64,000 nt of DNA from the NCBI RefSeq assembly GCF_000150275.1, contig NW_002060946.1, forward strand, positions 6,342,667 through 6,406,666, given 5' to 3'. The stretch's first letter is position 1. Each line of letters starts with the position of its first letter. Below the pieces are notes generated by a model. The model did no database searches and had not been told where the DNA came from. It saw only the letters and a program-made list of their open reading frames with translations. The translations under genes and the position numbers were made by a program. This DNA is from Trichoplax adhaerens. Lineage: Eukaryota; Placozoa; Uniplacotomia; Trichoplacea; Trichoplacidae. Shown here piece after piece: positions 53,401-64,000 of the stretch.

Positions 53401-53952
53401 CGCGTTTACCTGGTCGAACAACAAACGAACACTTTTACATCTATGTCATCGGTAGTAAATTGGTGAGTATAGTTATCATATTTAGAAACATTTATGTAGT
53501 ATCTTATTTGGTGTTATGACGAATCAACTATTATTAAATATCAGCTTGCATAATGACGACGGAAAATGTCAAGTTCCTACAACTCAAGAAGAATGGATGA
53601 ACCTACTAAATCAACAAAAAATCATAAGAAATAAGGAAAAAGCAGAGTATGTCGATAAGATATTTTTCTTCTTATAACTTACAACATGAATACCAGTGTT
53701 ATGAATGATAATAATAGTAGTTTTTTACTGTTCAAATATATAACCTTATTAAACTATCTAAAATGTAGATTTCTAAAACGAATACAGCATGTGGAAGAGT
53801 CTATAGAAAAGGTATATATACAGGATATAACCATCTATTTATTTGATGCTAATTTTGCTAGAAGCTCATCTTATTTCTGATGGATTTAGACGATGGAATA
53901 TCTTAAGCAGCTAAAAGATGATATGTATGGCCCTCAAAAAACCGATTCTTAA
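41460..53952 (+). CDS. GRAMD1: GRAMD1/Aster-type ER-plasma membrane sterol-transfer protein, 22 exons, complete
   Basis: Family members sit in the ER, bind plasma-membrane phosphatidylserine and cholesterol through the GRAM domain, and move cholesterol with the VASt (ASTER) domain. Exons: 41460-41545, 48167-48226, 48836-48892, 49300-49375, 49733-49817, 50535-50638, 50794-50889, 50994-51204, 51313-51356, 51441-51558, 51674-51720, 51792-51882, 51965-52083, 52225-52275, 52401-52495, 52584-52633, 52743-53175, 53249-53299, 53361-53462, 53545-53646, 53769-53811, 53890-53952. All phases agree, giving 727 residues, close to vertebrate GRAMD1A/B. GRAM (about 100-200) shows LPDTEKLL, SCAVQRDILLHGRLY, YFFTSFSSRETAYMKIFRI and WQNAL. 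An acidic Ser/Asp linker follows. VASt (about 312-480) shows VYPVNVDTLFKTIFTGS, KYTITLNHSIGPKTS, GHIYIVDCE and NKCRLRVSGGIKYKK. A C-terminal helix (about 625-645, LIGIFLLLQVFLFYRVYLVE) is the ER anchor, followed by a charged tail (EEWMNLLNQQK). The ATG at 41460 is the first after an in-frame TGA. Exon 1 joins exon 2 in phase across 6.6 kb; that link is the least certain. Confidence 0.92.
42723..42740. repeat. Homopolymer C18
   Basis: This run of 18 C is exceptional in AT-rich DNA. It is flanked by CCAAGTTGTTT and TTGGAATTGG, and its length in an assembly is unreliable. Confidence 0.9.
43055..43086. repeat. Perfect 13-bp inverted repeat, 6-base loop
   Basis: TGGATCAAGTCAA (43055-43067) and TTGACTTGATCCA (43074-43086) are exact reverse complements around GTGAAA. 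The structure lies in GRAMD1 intron 1. It could be the remnant of a small inverted-repeat element or a chance palindrome. Confidence 0.8.
44555..44936. repeat. Tandem duplication, period 200 bp, in GRAMD1 intron 1
   Basis: Two copies of about 180 bp begin AAGCTGATTCAT at 44555 and 44755 and end with CGCGTTGTTGTATCGATCTGA. They share long identical blocks such as AATCAACCCCTAATACGGCT. The first copy contains an extra ACATTTAAAC-like insertion. High identity suggests a recent duplication. Confidence 0.9.
45710..46960. repeat. Diverged tandem array, period about 194 bp
   Basis: A unit carrying (C)AACAGCATTG(A/G)TGCTxCCAACATTAGTAA, TTATTCTT, GATATACGAGTA, TTCGATGAGGGTTATTA and AATGCAGAGAAATGGAATCAT recurs. 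Landmarks lie near 45727, 46059, 46253, 46447, 46628 and 46868. The central copies are the most similar and the outer ones more decayed. Several open frames here are only by-products of the repeat. Confidence 0.8.
47608..47641 (+). other. Possible alternative exon in GRAMD1 intron 1
   Basis: After an acceptor (atcccag) and before a donor (gtaaaa), this 34-nt segment can read LDDEENKTSS and ends with two codon bases, matching the start of the 48167 exon. It cannot follow exon 1, because that frame hits a TGA, so if real it belongs to a different first exon. Weak evidence. Confidence 0.15.
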
Positions 53953-55589
53953 CTAATCAACCAGACAATAAGATGATGAAATGTCCTAGCTGAAGCATAC
54001 AATATTATCATTGTAATTAATTGTCCTTAATTCTGCTAGCCCAAGCTGGGTAACATTTCTTTTACTTTATTAGCCTTTGTGACTATGCGGAAACTGTCGA
54101 AGCTTTCCGTGTAGTTAATAACGAGATAAAAATTGTCTTTCGGGTATATTTTAAATATATTTATAGTAGTTTTATAAGATAAATTATACAGTATATTATT
54201 AGTTTATTACTGTACGAATTAGGCCTAAAAATTTCATATAAATTACGAATTCCCAATTCCCAATTGAAAATGAGTACTAGAGTTGGTGTATTTTAAATCG
54301 TAAAATCTAGATTCTATGAAGTAATTAATAGTCATTTATAAGAAACCAACAATTTAATTTTATTATCGAGGTATCAATGAAGTAGCTGCATGATAATATG
54401 GATTTATCAAAGCGATGTCTTGGCTGCCTCGTTACAGAATATAGATACATGTTGTGTTATAAGTTCATCCTATACAAATTAGAGATATTATGTAATTATC
54501 TGTATCGGAATCGGAATTCTCTATATGAATTTGCAGAATGTAGAATGTCTCTATGCGGATATCTCACAAATTAAGTTAAAGTATGCTTATGTAATTATAT
54601 TGGCAGGCATAAATCTATTCGATATATAATTGTACCAGAATTGCCTAATCTTAAATTATCGTTAACAAAGAAGCTACAAATTATTAATTCAAATATTTAT
54701 TATTAATGATCTTGCTAATATATTTGCAGGAAAAATAGTATTCAAAAGTAGGGCTGATTCTATATGATTCTGGTATAAATTGATATGATATTTAAGATGA
54801 CTATTGAATTGAAATAGCTTCTATATATTGATTATGATTTTCGAAATCATAATTTAACGAAATGGTAATAAAGTGTATACTGTTAAGATGCAGATACTGT
54901 ATTTAATGTTATGTGATATCAGGAACGATTTTAATCAGTGTAATATGTCGACGATAGACGGAAAGATTGAACTAAACCATTTTTTACTTAATAATCACGT
55001 TTTCGAAGCCTACGCTTACTGGAAGTCCACGATCACTAGCTAAATTTTAGTGTGAAAAGCTTTATATGATCAAGAAAATCTACAAAATTAGCCATCAGTA
55101 TAGCTATATCTCAAATGTTTTTGTGCCAAATCGATTAGAGACACTGACAGTATAATCTTATACGGTAGTGAATCTAATCTCTTAGGAAAACTATCACAAA
55201 TTTTCACATAAATTTATCGTTAAGTACAAACAGTCCTCTGGTACTGAATAAATAAATACCGCGAAGTAAATCTACACTGATATTACTTAGCTACAAATAC
55301 TGCGCTATTGCCATGGGAACTCTTATATTCATTAAAATACAAGTGTATTCTAATTCATTAGATGCAGTAACTGGATTTAGAATAGGTTCTAGCCAATCAA
55401 AGTAGATAATGAAGGTAAACGAAAATTGAATTTGAATTTATATTTGACGATAAATATACCATTGATATCATTAACATCTGAATATAATAAACAACACCTA
55501 GAACAATTTTGATAGATAGAAAAAAAAGATACACTGAATTTCAATTTCTATTTTAACATAAGGCATGGCTTTTTTATTCTTCCATAAAG
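53953..55589. other. Region downstream of GRAMD1
   Basis: The GRAMD1 3' UTR should lie at its left end, but no clear AATAAA follows the stop closely. No further exon was recognised on either strand. Confidence 0.5.
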
Positions 55590-55834
55590 ATGTCTACTAA
55601 AAATGTACCCATATCTGATCTTTACAGAATGCTGATCAAAGCACTAGGAAAGTTATTGTACGAAATCACACCTAAATGGTAACTTATGTCAACACTATTG
55701 TGTTTTTCATTTCTCTTTTCTAGCTATATGTAATTAAGTGTGGCTTACAGCTGCTTTATTTGTTGTTTTACAGTACGAGTACATTAGATACAGACTTACC
55801 GCACTCTCAAAATTGTGTCATTTTGGTCATTTAG
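55590..55834 (+). CDS. Possible small two-exon gene (49 residues), function unknown
   Basis: An ATG frame (55590-55678) reads MSTKNVPISDLYRM, then LIKALGKLLYEITPK. It meets a donor (gtaact) one codon before an in-frame TAA. A 95-bp intron with a fine acceptor (ttgttgttttacag) leads in matching phase to 55774-55834, which reads TSTLDTDLPHSQNCVILVI and stops. Without splicing the product would be 30 residues ending in W. The composition is protein-like, but the frame is short enough to arise by chance and I recognise no family. An alternative frame of the second segment is also open up to a good donor (ATGgtaagg, 55843), so it could be an internal exon of something else. Confidence 0.25.
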
Positions 55835-55843
55835 TAGCCCATG

Positions 55844-58707
55844 GTAAGGCATGATTATTGGTTTTGAGGCAAGAAACGGATACTAATTGACAATGGATTG
55901 AAATTTGCACTTAGAATAGTGATGAAGTGACTTATATTTGAAAATTAGTAGTTCATCGAGTTATTTACTCATATAATACATATTTTATATCGGGGGCTGC
56001 CATCATTTGAGACAAGAAAACGGATAGTATTTATTAGCAAGAATAAATAATACGATACATAAATTGCCGCAGCAGTTCATGGCTATTAAAGCAGTTATTG
56101 AATCTAATATTTAATATTTATTAGACTTTGGTTGAGTCGTACAATTTTATAATGGCCTCTAGTCTTTCAAAATTCTAAATTGAAGATAAAAATGCTTTCG
56201 AACTATACGTAGGTTATCGTTTACCTTCGTTGGTACCGTCATCATTATTGGTATTATTAATAAAGTAATCATTATTATTTTATGAGGATAATATTAGTTA
56301 ATACTATTATTTTTTCTATGCATTTATCTAGGACATGAGAACATAAAGTAGTGCAATAGAGCACGATGATATAGACCTAGAACGTGACCAAATCACGGGA
56401 ACGGCAAGATTGAACAAATTCTGGCAAACTATCTTGAATTAAGTTAGCCACACTTAATCTGCCTTTTTCAGCGATTCGTTATGTTACTATTTAATAGGAA
56501 ATCTCTCCTATACTCATTAATTTGATGAAAAAAGAAATACAAGCTAAGATTAGCATCATTATGCAATACATTTTTTGATATCCATTTTTTGACTTCTATT
56601 ATAATAAGAACACAAGGGTTAGGACATATTGTTAGGGGCAGTTATTCTAGACTAAAGTAGTCATCATGATCTAATTCTATTCTCGTTGATTAGCTATAGA
56701 CTATAGACTATAATGAGAGTGTATAAAAAGAAAGTCTACTATAAGTTCGACTCTAGATATAGAGCATTTTTTTAATGACTATATTGTTCTATTCCAATAA
56801 AACCCGTTAATTGGGTAATAATAGCTAGTTAAAGCTCTTCTTCTAACCACAAAGATGAAGCAATGGTTGACTTCATTTCAGACGTATTATAGCCTCAAGC
56901 AATTCTACTCCATACTGTGATTATGAAGTAAAAGATATGGATTTATAATCAACCTACCTATTCTTATTGACAACTGAGAATAGGTAAAAATATTGTTGCA
57001 CTATTAGTAAACAAGACAATTAGTATTAGACAATAAAATCATCGATGAATGAGAACATTCTTCTTATTGTTACCTTAAAATATGATGACTTATTTTAGAT
57101 TTATCATTCTTGTCCTGAGAATAATAATAAATTAAAATTATTAATCCTTAGTTTGTGGAAGGTTAGGTTAAATTGTAATTGAGTGGTGTGGAAAGCAAAC
57201 TAATATCACAATCGCCACCAACAACCTGGTGGATCTGCTGATAGTCAAGGTGAGTTTCATTTTCTTCTCAGCAATTACTAATTCGGTTCCCATCAATAAT
57301 TATATTAACCTATTACATAATTCGACTTTTGGGTTTCATATGGATGTTTTAACGTCATGGAATTTTAATTTGATATGAAAATGAAAAATTTTTACCGAAT
57401 TAGAAATACAAGACGCTAAAGCATTTGGCCAACCCTATGACTGTTATTTTAAATTGTTAAATTGTTGACTCTCTTTTTCGATGAAGTTACTTGTTTTAAT
57501 ATTACTATAAGATGATAGAAAATAATTAATTCATGGTTGTAATCAATCTTCATCAAGTAGAGTGGTAAATTTTGTAAATAAGTTTACAAGACAAGGAAGG
57601 CTCTAAGTTGATACTGTAGGCATTACCACATGTGTTAGCATATATCATGACTCATTCTGTTGCCAGGCTTTGTTTTTTAAAGCACTCCCATTGACTTTTA
57701 ACGTCCAACTATTCTTTCAACTGCTGGCAATATTTTAGGGTTTACGAAATATTAAAAAAACTGAAGTATTCTAGATGATATATTTTGGATACCATCTAAA
57801 AATAACATAGGAAGTGAATTGTTAATACTGTGTAAATTTATTATTTTGCAATTAAAGACGTAATTAGGATATTATATTACCTTATAATTGCAAGTCTTTT
57901 AGTTAAGGAAGACAGCAATCCAGGTTAGTAGACATTATTGCATAGTAACAGATGTCAGCTGGCTACAATTTTGCTTTCTTGACTTGGTTGGACATTTTAC
58001 AGTATTCCATAAAACTAAAATACTATTTCGACTAGATTTTGTGACATATTTGAAATAGCATTCCGTAGATTTGGGGAAATGACTACTATAATGTGAATAG
58101 TCAAAGCAGTTTCATCCTACTATTTAGGGCTTTATCTGGATATAAATTTAATAGAAACCTTTCCTTTTCTTTTAAACGTGTTCACTACTTTAATACATAA
58201 TTGTATTAAATTTTAAATCGTTCAGGACATTGAAGGAAGTACTTTACATCAGAATAGCGTTAGAATAAAGTTGATCTTTCAAGCAATGGTGACTTTTAAT
58301 TAATATACGACACTATTAATAGGCAATCAGCCAAATAAAATTAGCTAAAAAATATTTAAAATTGATGCTCAGCCGCACAGCACAGTAGCTAACTGCCCAT
58401 AACTGCCGTAATCAACATCTTGATAAATATTATGCACTACTTTAGGACCAATAGATGGCTCAGTTTTCTGATAGAGAATGGCTTATGTGCCTTTTCTTTC
58501 TATACTTCCGTTGACCGGAATATATAATTAAATAAATCGTGAGTTAGTTAGAATAATTCGATCGATGCTTTGTTAACGAATTGCTGGTGAACACCTTAAT
58601 GTTACTTGATTTCCGTAGTACCGGCGCTATCGGCGTCATAAATTCCCACGGATGGATAAATAAATTTTATATTTAATTCTGTTGACCTTTTACATTTTAA
58701 ATTTCAG
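55844..58707. other. AT-rich region without a recognisable gene
   Basis: A strong donor-like GTCAAGgtgagt at about 57244-57255 follows a less AT-rich patch (57175-57249) with open frames but no ATG and no acceptor. It could be a 5' non-coding exon of a gene further right. Otherwise nothing was seen. Confidence 0.45.
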
Positions 58708-58882
58708 ACTGCTTAAGTCTTTCATAGATCTTGTGCCTAGACGCAGTTGTCTAAAACTTTCTGCTGTGATGGAATTGATTGGGTGCAGTACTTCACATAA
58801 GCTATGTTTCGCAGTCATGAATTTCATTTATTTTAAGGAGGATGCAACGTTAACCATACTGAAAAAACTTTTCAACCAATAG
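58708..58882 (+). other. Possible 3'-terminal coding exon, gene unknown
   Basis: After an acceptor (aaatttcag) the plus strand is open for 57 codons to a TAG. Composition is balanced, with six Cys/His residues in the middle (contains SFIDLVPRRSCLKL and GCSTSHKLCFAVMNF) and a basic end (LKKLFNQ). The open frame actually continues upstream of the acceptor to 58682. No preceding exon could be joined to it, and I do not recognise the family. Chance or a transposon relic is possible. Confidence 0.2.
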
Positions 58883-60199
58883 CAGTGGTCATTAGAATTA
58901 AATTTATAAGGAATACGAGCGGGTTAAAAGTTATTTTGCCAATAAATTAGACACATTAACCGCTCAACTGTTTGAAATCGCCCTTAGAGAGCTCAAACTG
59001 TTTATTGGATAGTTTCCTTTCGATCTATTTCTAGTCCCTTAGTAAATCGGATAGAATATCCTTTAGTTATTGTAGCACATTAGAAGGAGTAGATTATATC
59101 GTTGATAAATAAACTACACTGCATTGACTATCGAAAGAACATGTGCATTTATCGTTTGATAGATTACCATAAAAACTGGTTAAAGTAAGTAAAACTACAG
59201 TAAATGCTCTTTTATCACTTGATCAAGCGTTCTTTTGATACAGTTTCGTAATAAATTGATTCTGTTAAATGGCACCCTGTGGATCGGTAAAAACTATTGT
59301 TCGAAACTGAGACGAAAATAAGAAAGTTCATTATAAATATTTAAAGCTCTTTGAGACAAATTGATTTCAAATTTTATTTTGAATTATTTTAAATTAAAAT
59401 CAAGAGATTCCTTAGACAATACGATGATTCTGTAAATCGGTTTCATTGTTGCTAACTGTATCATTGCATTATCTACTGTAAGCCTATTTTTTAGTTTCTT
59501 CCTTCGCAATTATGGCTTGTTTTGATAGAGTAATGTAAATCTAAGGATAAAGTTACTGTGGCACTAATTTCTATTAATAGCAATGTCATATATATATATC
59601 AAGAAAGCATCTATATGCATAGCTTGAAATTTAAAAGTAAGAGAGGCCCAAAAATAATTTATTAAACCGTATCATGCCGTATATCATAAAGATTTACTAG
59701 CAAATAATGAGCAAATGGATGTTTTAACAGTTGAAATTTGCTTCATGATTTTATTTTTATTTCTCGCACAAGCACTCGCTATTGAGATTCATTGGTTAGA
59801 TAAAAGTGATTTTCTAGACAGCTATCTGCAGTATGGTAGTACCGTGAAAATAAACCTACTTAATGATGATCTACTGTATAAATAATTTCTTTCTAGACTG
59901 TTATTCATCATATAAGTGATCATTATTAAATTACGATGGTAATGTCTGATTAAAAGCAATTTATAAAACAGTTCTATCTTTTCATTAGTATATTTTACTA
60001 GGATTTACAAGTCCAACATAAGATATAGGTATACGTACTTATTCTCAAAGAGCTATTGCTGCTCTAGCCACTTTCGGGAAGTGTATTTAATTTACTAAAT
60101 CAGTTAAAAGAGCGGAAATAACAGCTTGCTGTAATTCTAACGAACTAATTAGCTGTCTAGAGTGTAATTTAACTATTGATTTTCATCTATTATTTATCA

Positions 60200-60590
60200 C
60201 TATTTTATTGGCTAATCTTTTCGAAAAAAAAGAATTACCGTACCTCATTTTTATGATCAATTTTAAGGTTAGTACTCCGACCATTACAGTTTCTGGCTAT
60301 CGGTAGTAACTACCTTAAATTTGTTATAGCCATCACTAATTTCTAGAATAATCCTTAGGCTCGTGTCATAAGATAAAATATTCGCTTTAAGATTTTGTTT
60401 TATTAGTCTTCTCGAAAAGAAAAAACTTACCATGGCTCACTTTTTTATTATCGATTTAAGGTTATTCTTCAGATCATTACAGTTGCCACCATTTGTCGTC
60501 AGTAAATACCCTTATTTATTATGATCATTTCTAATATCTAAAACATCAGTAGACATCATGCCATAAGAGAAAGTATCCTCTTTGAGGTTT
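60200..60590. repeat. Diverged tandem duplication, period about 192 bp
   Basis: Two copies share CTTxTCGAAAAxAAA, TTACCxTxxCTCA, TTTAAGGTTA, ATTACAGTT and CATAAGA in the same order (compare 60217 with 60408). They lie outside any recognised gene. Confidence 0.7.
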
Positions 60591-61967
60591 TACTGTCGCT
60601 TGCTCTGCAGTAAGTCATTTAATAAATTACCTGTAATTATGATACTTTGCCTATGGTAAGCTTCAATTAGGTGTCATAATCCTATAGAAATTATTTCAAA
60701 GCAACACGATCATTTTCCGCTTAATGGCAATCGTGTTCACGCAAGGCAATGATGTTTGCTTCCGATGATAATAGTTACTACGTTATCTTTTATAACGAAT
60801 ACCAGCAGTTGGTAAAAAATTTATTTTGCAGTTTAATCACCGTTTAATCGATGTATAGTGGATTCCCAAATGCAGTATTAAGAATTAATTAAGATAACCT
60901 TAGCAGGCATCCTAGTCTGGCTTGCAGACAAGGATGCAATAATTAAAGACGCTCTGCTTTGGATGACTAATGTACAGTTAGCCATGAATTTTATTTCACT
61001 AGTTAATTGGCTTGTTTACAGTAATTAAGCACTTTCTATACGATCTTAGCAGGAATCCAAACCCGTATTGATTTCGTTATGCTACTATTGATTATTATTA
61101 AAGATGTTTATAGAACGCCTATGTACTTTTAGTTCGTAGCAGTCCTTACCATGATCAGCTCTATTACTTGCTAATCCATTGCTTACAATTTATGACTTAT
61201 CTATATGTGCTTTCGGAAAAAAACTGGTAAATTAATACTTAACTGTTGTCCATGACTTGATATAATATCATATAGACTACATTCTACTGACTGACCAATT
61301 TCACTTTCATTTATATCCATTAATTCTGTAACCTATCATAATTAATCACAAATTAAAACTGGTAGCGATATATTAATACCGCAGAAAAAAATTTAAAAAT
61401 TAGGTTTATCTTCACAGTTGAGATACTTGATACACAAGATGATTACTGTTTATCTACCGAAGCAAAGGATAACCAAAATCTATAGTAACTATTTAGCAGT
61501 TGGATTCAATCATTTATTGAATCAAGAATAGTATAAATAGGGATAAATAATTAAACATGAATACTCTACGTAATCCGACTTGAAAGAGCGTATTTAAAAT
61601 TAGTTATCACAATACACTCTAGCTGATCTTATTTGACTTAGCCGTTGCAGTATTGTCTTTTGAAATTGTAGCCATTAAAATCATCCCAATTTGAAGTAAT
61701 GCAGTAGATCAAACTATTCTGATGAAAAAAAAAAGTAATTGTCTATTTCATCCATTTTAAGCTAAAAAGTCATTTTTGTAGCAGCTCTGATCGATGAGTA
61801 AATTAAAAGTTTGGTTACGATAAACAAATATCCTATGCGACTACTACACGAGGCGTTCTAAAATTTTTCTTTACGCGTATACAAACTTCATCACTTATTT
61901 CGTCACTAGTTGCAGTTTCTCTGATATCACACGAGATTTGATTCTAATAAATTTATTTTAAAAAACA
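60591..61967. other. AT-rich region without a recognisable gene
   Basis: An unsupported open stretch of about 48 codons lies at about 60879-61027. It has no ATG at its start and no splice context. No other features were seen. Confidence 0.45.
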
Positions 61968-62190
61968 TCAAAGCTATCTCGTAAAATAAAATCTGATTCT
62001 CAATTTCATTTTCATGCCATGAAAGATTTTTCTAGCTACATTTTAGCAGTCACTTATAGCGCTTACAATAATTTATAATTCATTGAAGAAAAGGATCATG
62101 GCTCTCTCGTAAATATGAAAATCTGTTTCTTTATTTCAATTTTTATACCATAAAAGATTTTACTAGTAAGAGTTCGCGTCACTTAGAGAG
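61968..62190. repeat. Diverged tandem duplication, period about 127 bp
   Basis: Two copies share CTCGTAAA, AAAATCTG, ATTTCAxTTTT, CCATxAAAGATTTT and a GTCACTTA block (61975 and 62102). Confidence 0.65.
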
Positions 62191-62394
62191 CTTGTAGTGT
62201 ATGACAATAAACGCCTAATCCAATATCAAATTTCTGTTTGATAAACAAAGTATGGATATGACTGTATGAAAATAGTGTGAAAGTTTTTATATGCGTATAC
62301 TCACGTAAAGTCTTAGTTATCATTTATAGTCTTTGGAGCCACCTGCAACAATATGGGAAATTTTATTGTAATGATTCCATTATACAGCAAAGAT

Positions 62395-62590
62395 AATACA
62401 TATTTGATAAATGAAGAGGACCAATTCTTCATATTATTTTGTTTACTGTGCATCTTTTACATTCCAGGTCTAAGCCATCACTTATACCAAATAGTTGTTA
62501 GCAATACATATCTAATATTTAAAGAGAACCAGTTCCTTATTCTATTTTATTACTGTGCACCTTTTACATTCAAGGTCTAAGCCATCAATT
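62395..62590. repeat. Tandem duplication, period about 108 bp
   Basis: The two copies share ATACATAT, AAxGAGxACCAxTTC, ACTGTGCA, CTTTTACATTC and GGTCTAAGCCATCA. The plus strand is open through both, which explains the 75-codon frame there; the frame is not taken as a gene. Confidence 0.75.
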
Positions 62591-64000
62591 ATGCCAATTC
62601 GTAGTTAGCTCTACTAATACAGTGTCATGGGGCTTTTATTTTGCCATGAAGTTCTGTAGCGCATTAAGCCCTTAATAATACAGACAATTTAATTCTCTAC
62701 TTTACCTGATTTTATATCGTGAAAGATTTTCCATTCGTGACTTTACTACGGTATCTATCATGTAAACAATATCCTAACCGCACCAAAAATATTAATAACC
62801 GATAACTTATACGACACAAATTAAAAATTGTTTTCCAAAATCAGCCTTGAAGGCAACTATGCAAACAGTATAAAAACAAAACGGAATGATTTAACACATA
62901 AGAGTCAAATAAATCATTATCATGCCGTCATATCCGCATCAACGAGGTTAATCAATACAGTAACTATCTTTAGTTCAGACAGCCATTGAAAGAATGCAGT
63001 TCCAGAAGCAGATAACAGGCTTGAACGAGTAATATTTTTGTATTCTAAGATTGTTAGAAGTAATCCATAATATTAAGGGCGTTTTAAAGACGATGGAAGG
63101 CTTGAATAAAACGTTATATTGATTTCAGAACTTTACGAAGTATTTGGAATCATTTTTGATGGTTAGATCGTTTTAGGATTTATAATAGAACAGAAAAAGT
63201 TAGAAGTATTTAATTTTGTTAATATGGCCTTGACAATCTTGATATCCTAATTGAGCTAGCCTTGATGGAATGGATTAGTAATCAAATCAAATAAGTTCCA
63301 TGTACAGTAAATCAAGTTCAACATACTATACTAATGTGGTGCAATAATGCAATAGTCGGTAAAAAAACATCCTGTCCTTCATTACGCAATTAATATAATT
63401 TTAACTGTATGGTGGAATTACGTATTAATCCATACTACAATATGTTTAGCAGATTTCGTATGGGCTTTACAATGTAGTAGATTGTTAATGGATAGAGCAT
63501 TTATTTTCATAGAGGAAGGAGATAAAGTTGCTGTAGTAATTTATTGATTCTTTTCGTGATCTTGTATTCTTATCATTGTCTTACTTATGGAATGTTAGAG
63601 TTGTCCAATTTAAATTACTGCAAGGTAATAATAGGTCAAAGGGAACCTCTGATCAATTATTTAATTCTATTCAGTCATAAAGAATCTAGTCTGTCAAGCC
63701 ATTCAGTAGCTTGATCTTGATTCTAATATATTTCTACTATTATATGGCGCATAAATACATTCATTTAGCGAGAATTTAGATATTCTTCCTCGCATGATAT
63801 ATTGACAACGTAATCGAACTGAATCAAAATAACAATGCAATGATAAAGATTCAATTTTAGTCGATTAAATTACGAAAAATAATTTACAGACCGTTGTTAT
63901 GAAGAGCTCAATGCTGTATAGGTGTTATCAAGAGAGCTCTAAATCATTGATTACCCTTACCAATAATAACAGCTTCAATTCTAGCAGATCAAATATCAAG
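62591..64000. other. AT-rich region at the right edge
   Basis: No exon, RNA gene or repeat could be supported on either strand. Confidence 0.45.

Noticed and set aside
57175-57255. Less AT-rich patch ending in a strong donor (GTCAAGgtgagt)
   Set aside because: No start codon or acceptor defines an exon; at most a non-coding first exon, with no partner found.
60879-61027. Open stretch of about 48 codons with a hydrophobic, Trp-containing sequence
   Set aside because: No ATG at its start, no acceptor or donor, no recognisable domain.

Overview
The window reads as nuclear DNA of an early-branching animal. It is AT-rich (by eye roughly two thirds A+T), its genes are broken into many small exons with GT-AG introns of about 80 bp to over 1 kb (one inferred at 6.6 kb), and they encode metazoan protein families. 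A placozoan is my best guess from base composition, intron style and gene content, but that is inference and a cnidarian or sponge is not excluded.

Three genes can be rebuilt exon by exon with reading phases that agree at every junction. (1) 1323-7018, plus strand: a PDE9A-type cGMP phosphodiesterase, complete at its 3' end and lacking only its first coding exon(s). (2) 12219-19420, minus strand: a Roundabout (Robo)-type receptor with five Ig domains, three FN3 domains, one membrane helix and a tail of about 660 residues; the signal-peptide exon was not found. (3) 41460-53952, plus strand: a complete GRAMD1/Aster-type sterol-transfer protein (GRAM, VASt, C-terminal membrane anchor), with one inferred 6.6-kb first intron.

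Between and after these lie long AT-rich stretches: 7.0-12.2 kb, 19.4-40.2 kb and 54-64 kb. I see only weak exon-like segments there (about 31.0-33.0 kb, 55.6-55.8 kb, 58.7-58.9 kb). Repeats cluster on the right-hand side. A foldback-type element at 40201-41057 has inverted ends, a near-perfect central hairpin and a 96-bp tandem array; a cluster of GTAC palindromes follows it just before the GRAMD1 start codon. Diverged tandem duplications sit in GRAMD1 intron 1 and again at 60-62.6 kb.

The three genes share no pathway that the sequence reveals: cGMP hydrolysis, cell guidance or adhesion, and ER-plasma membrane cholesterol transport. I found no CRISPR array, tRNA, rRNA or recognisable autonomous transposon gene, and no clearly new multi-gene system. 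The most unusual items are the foldback element beside GRAMD1, the Robo receptor with its atypical tail, the 27-nt in-frame PDE9A microexon, and a duplicated small exon in GRAMD1.
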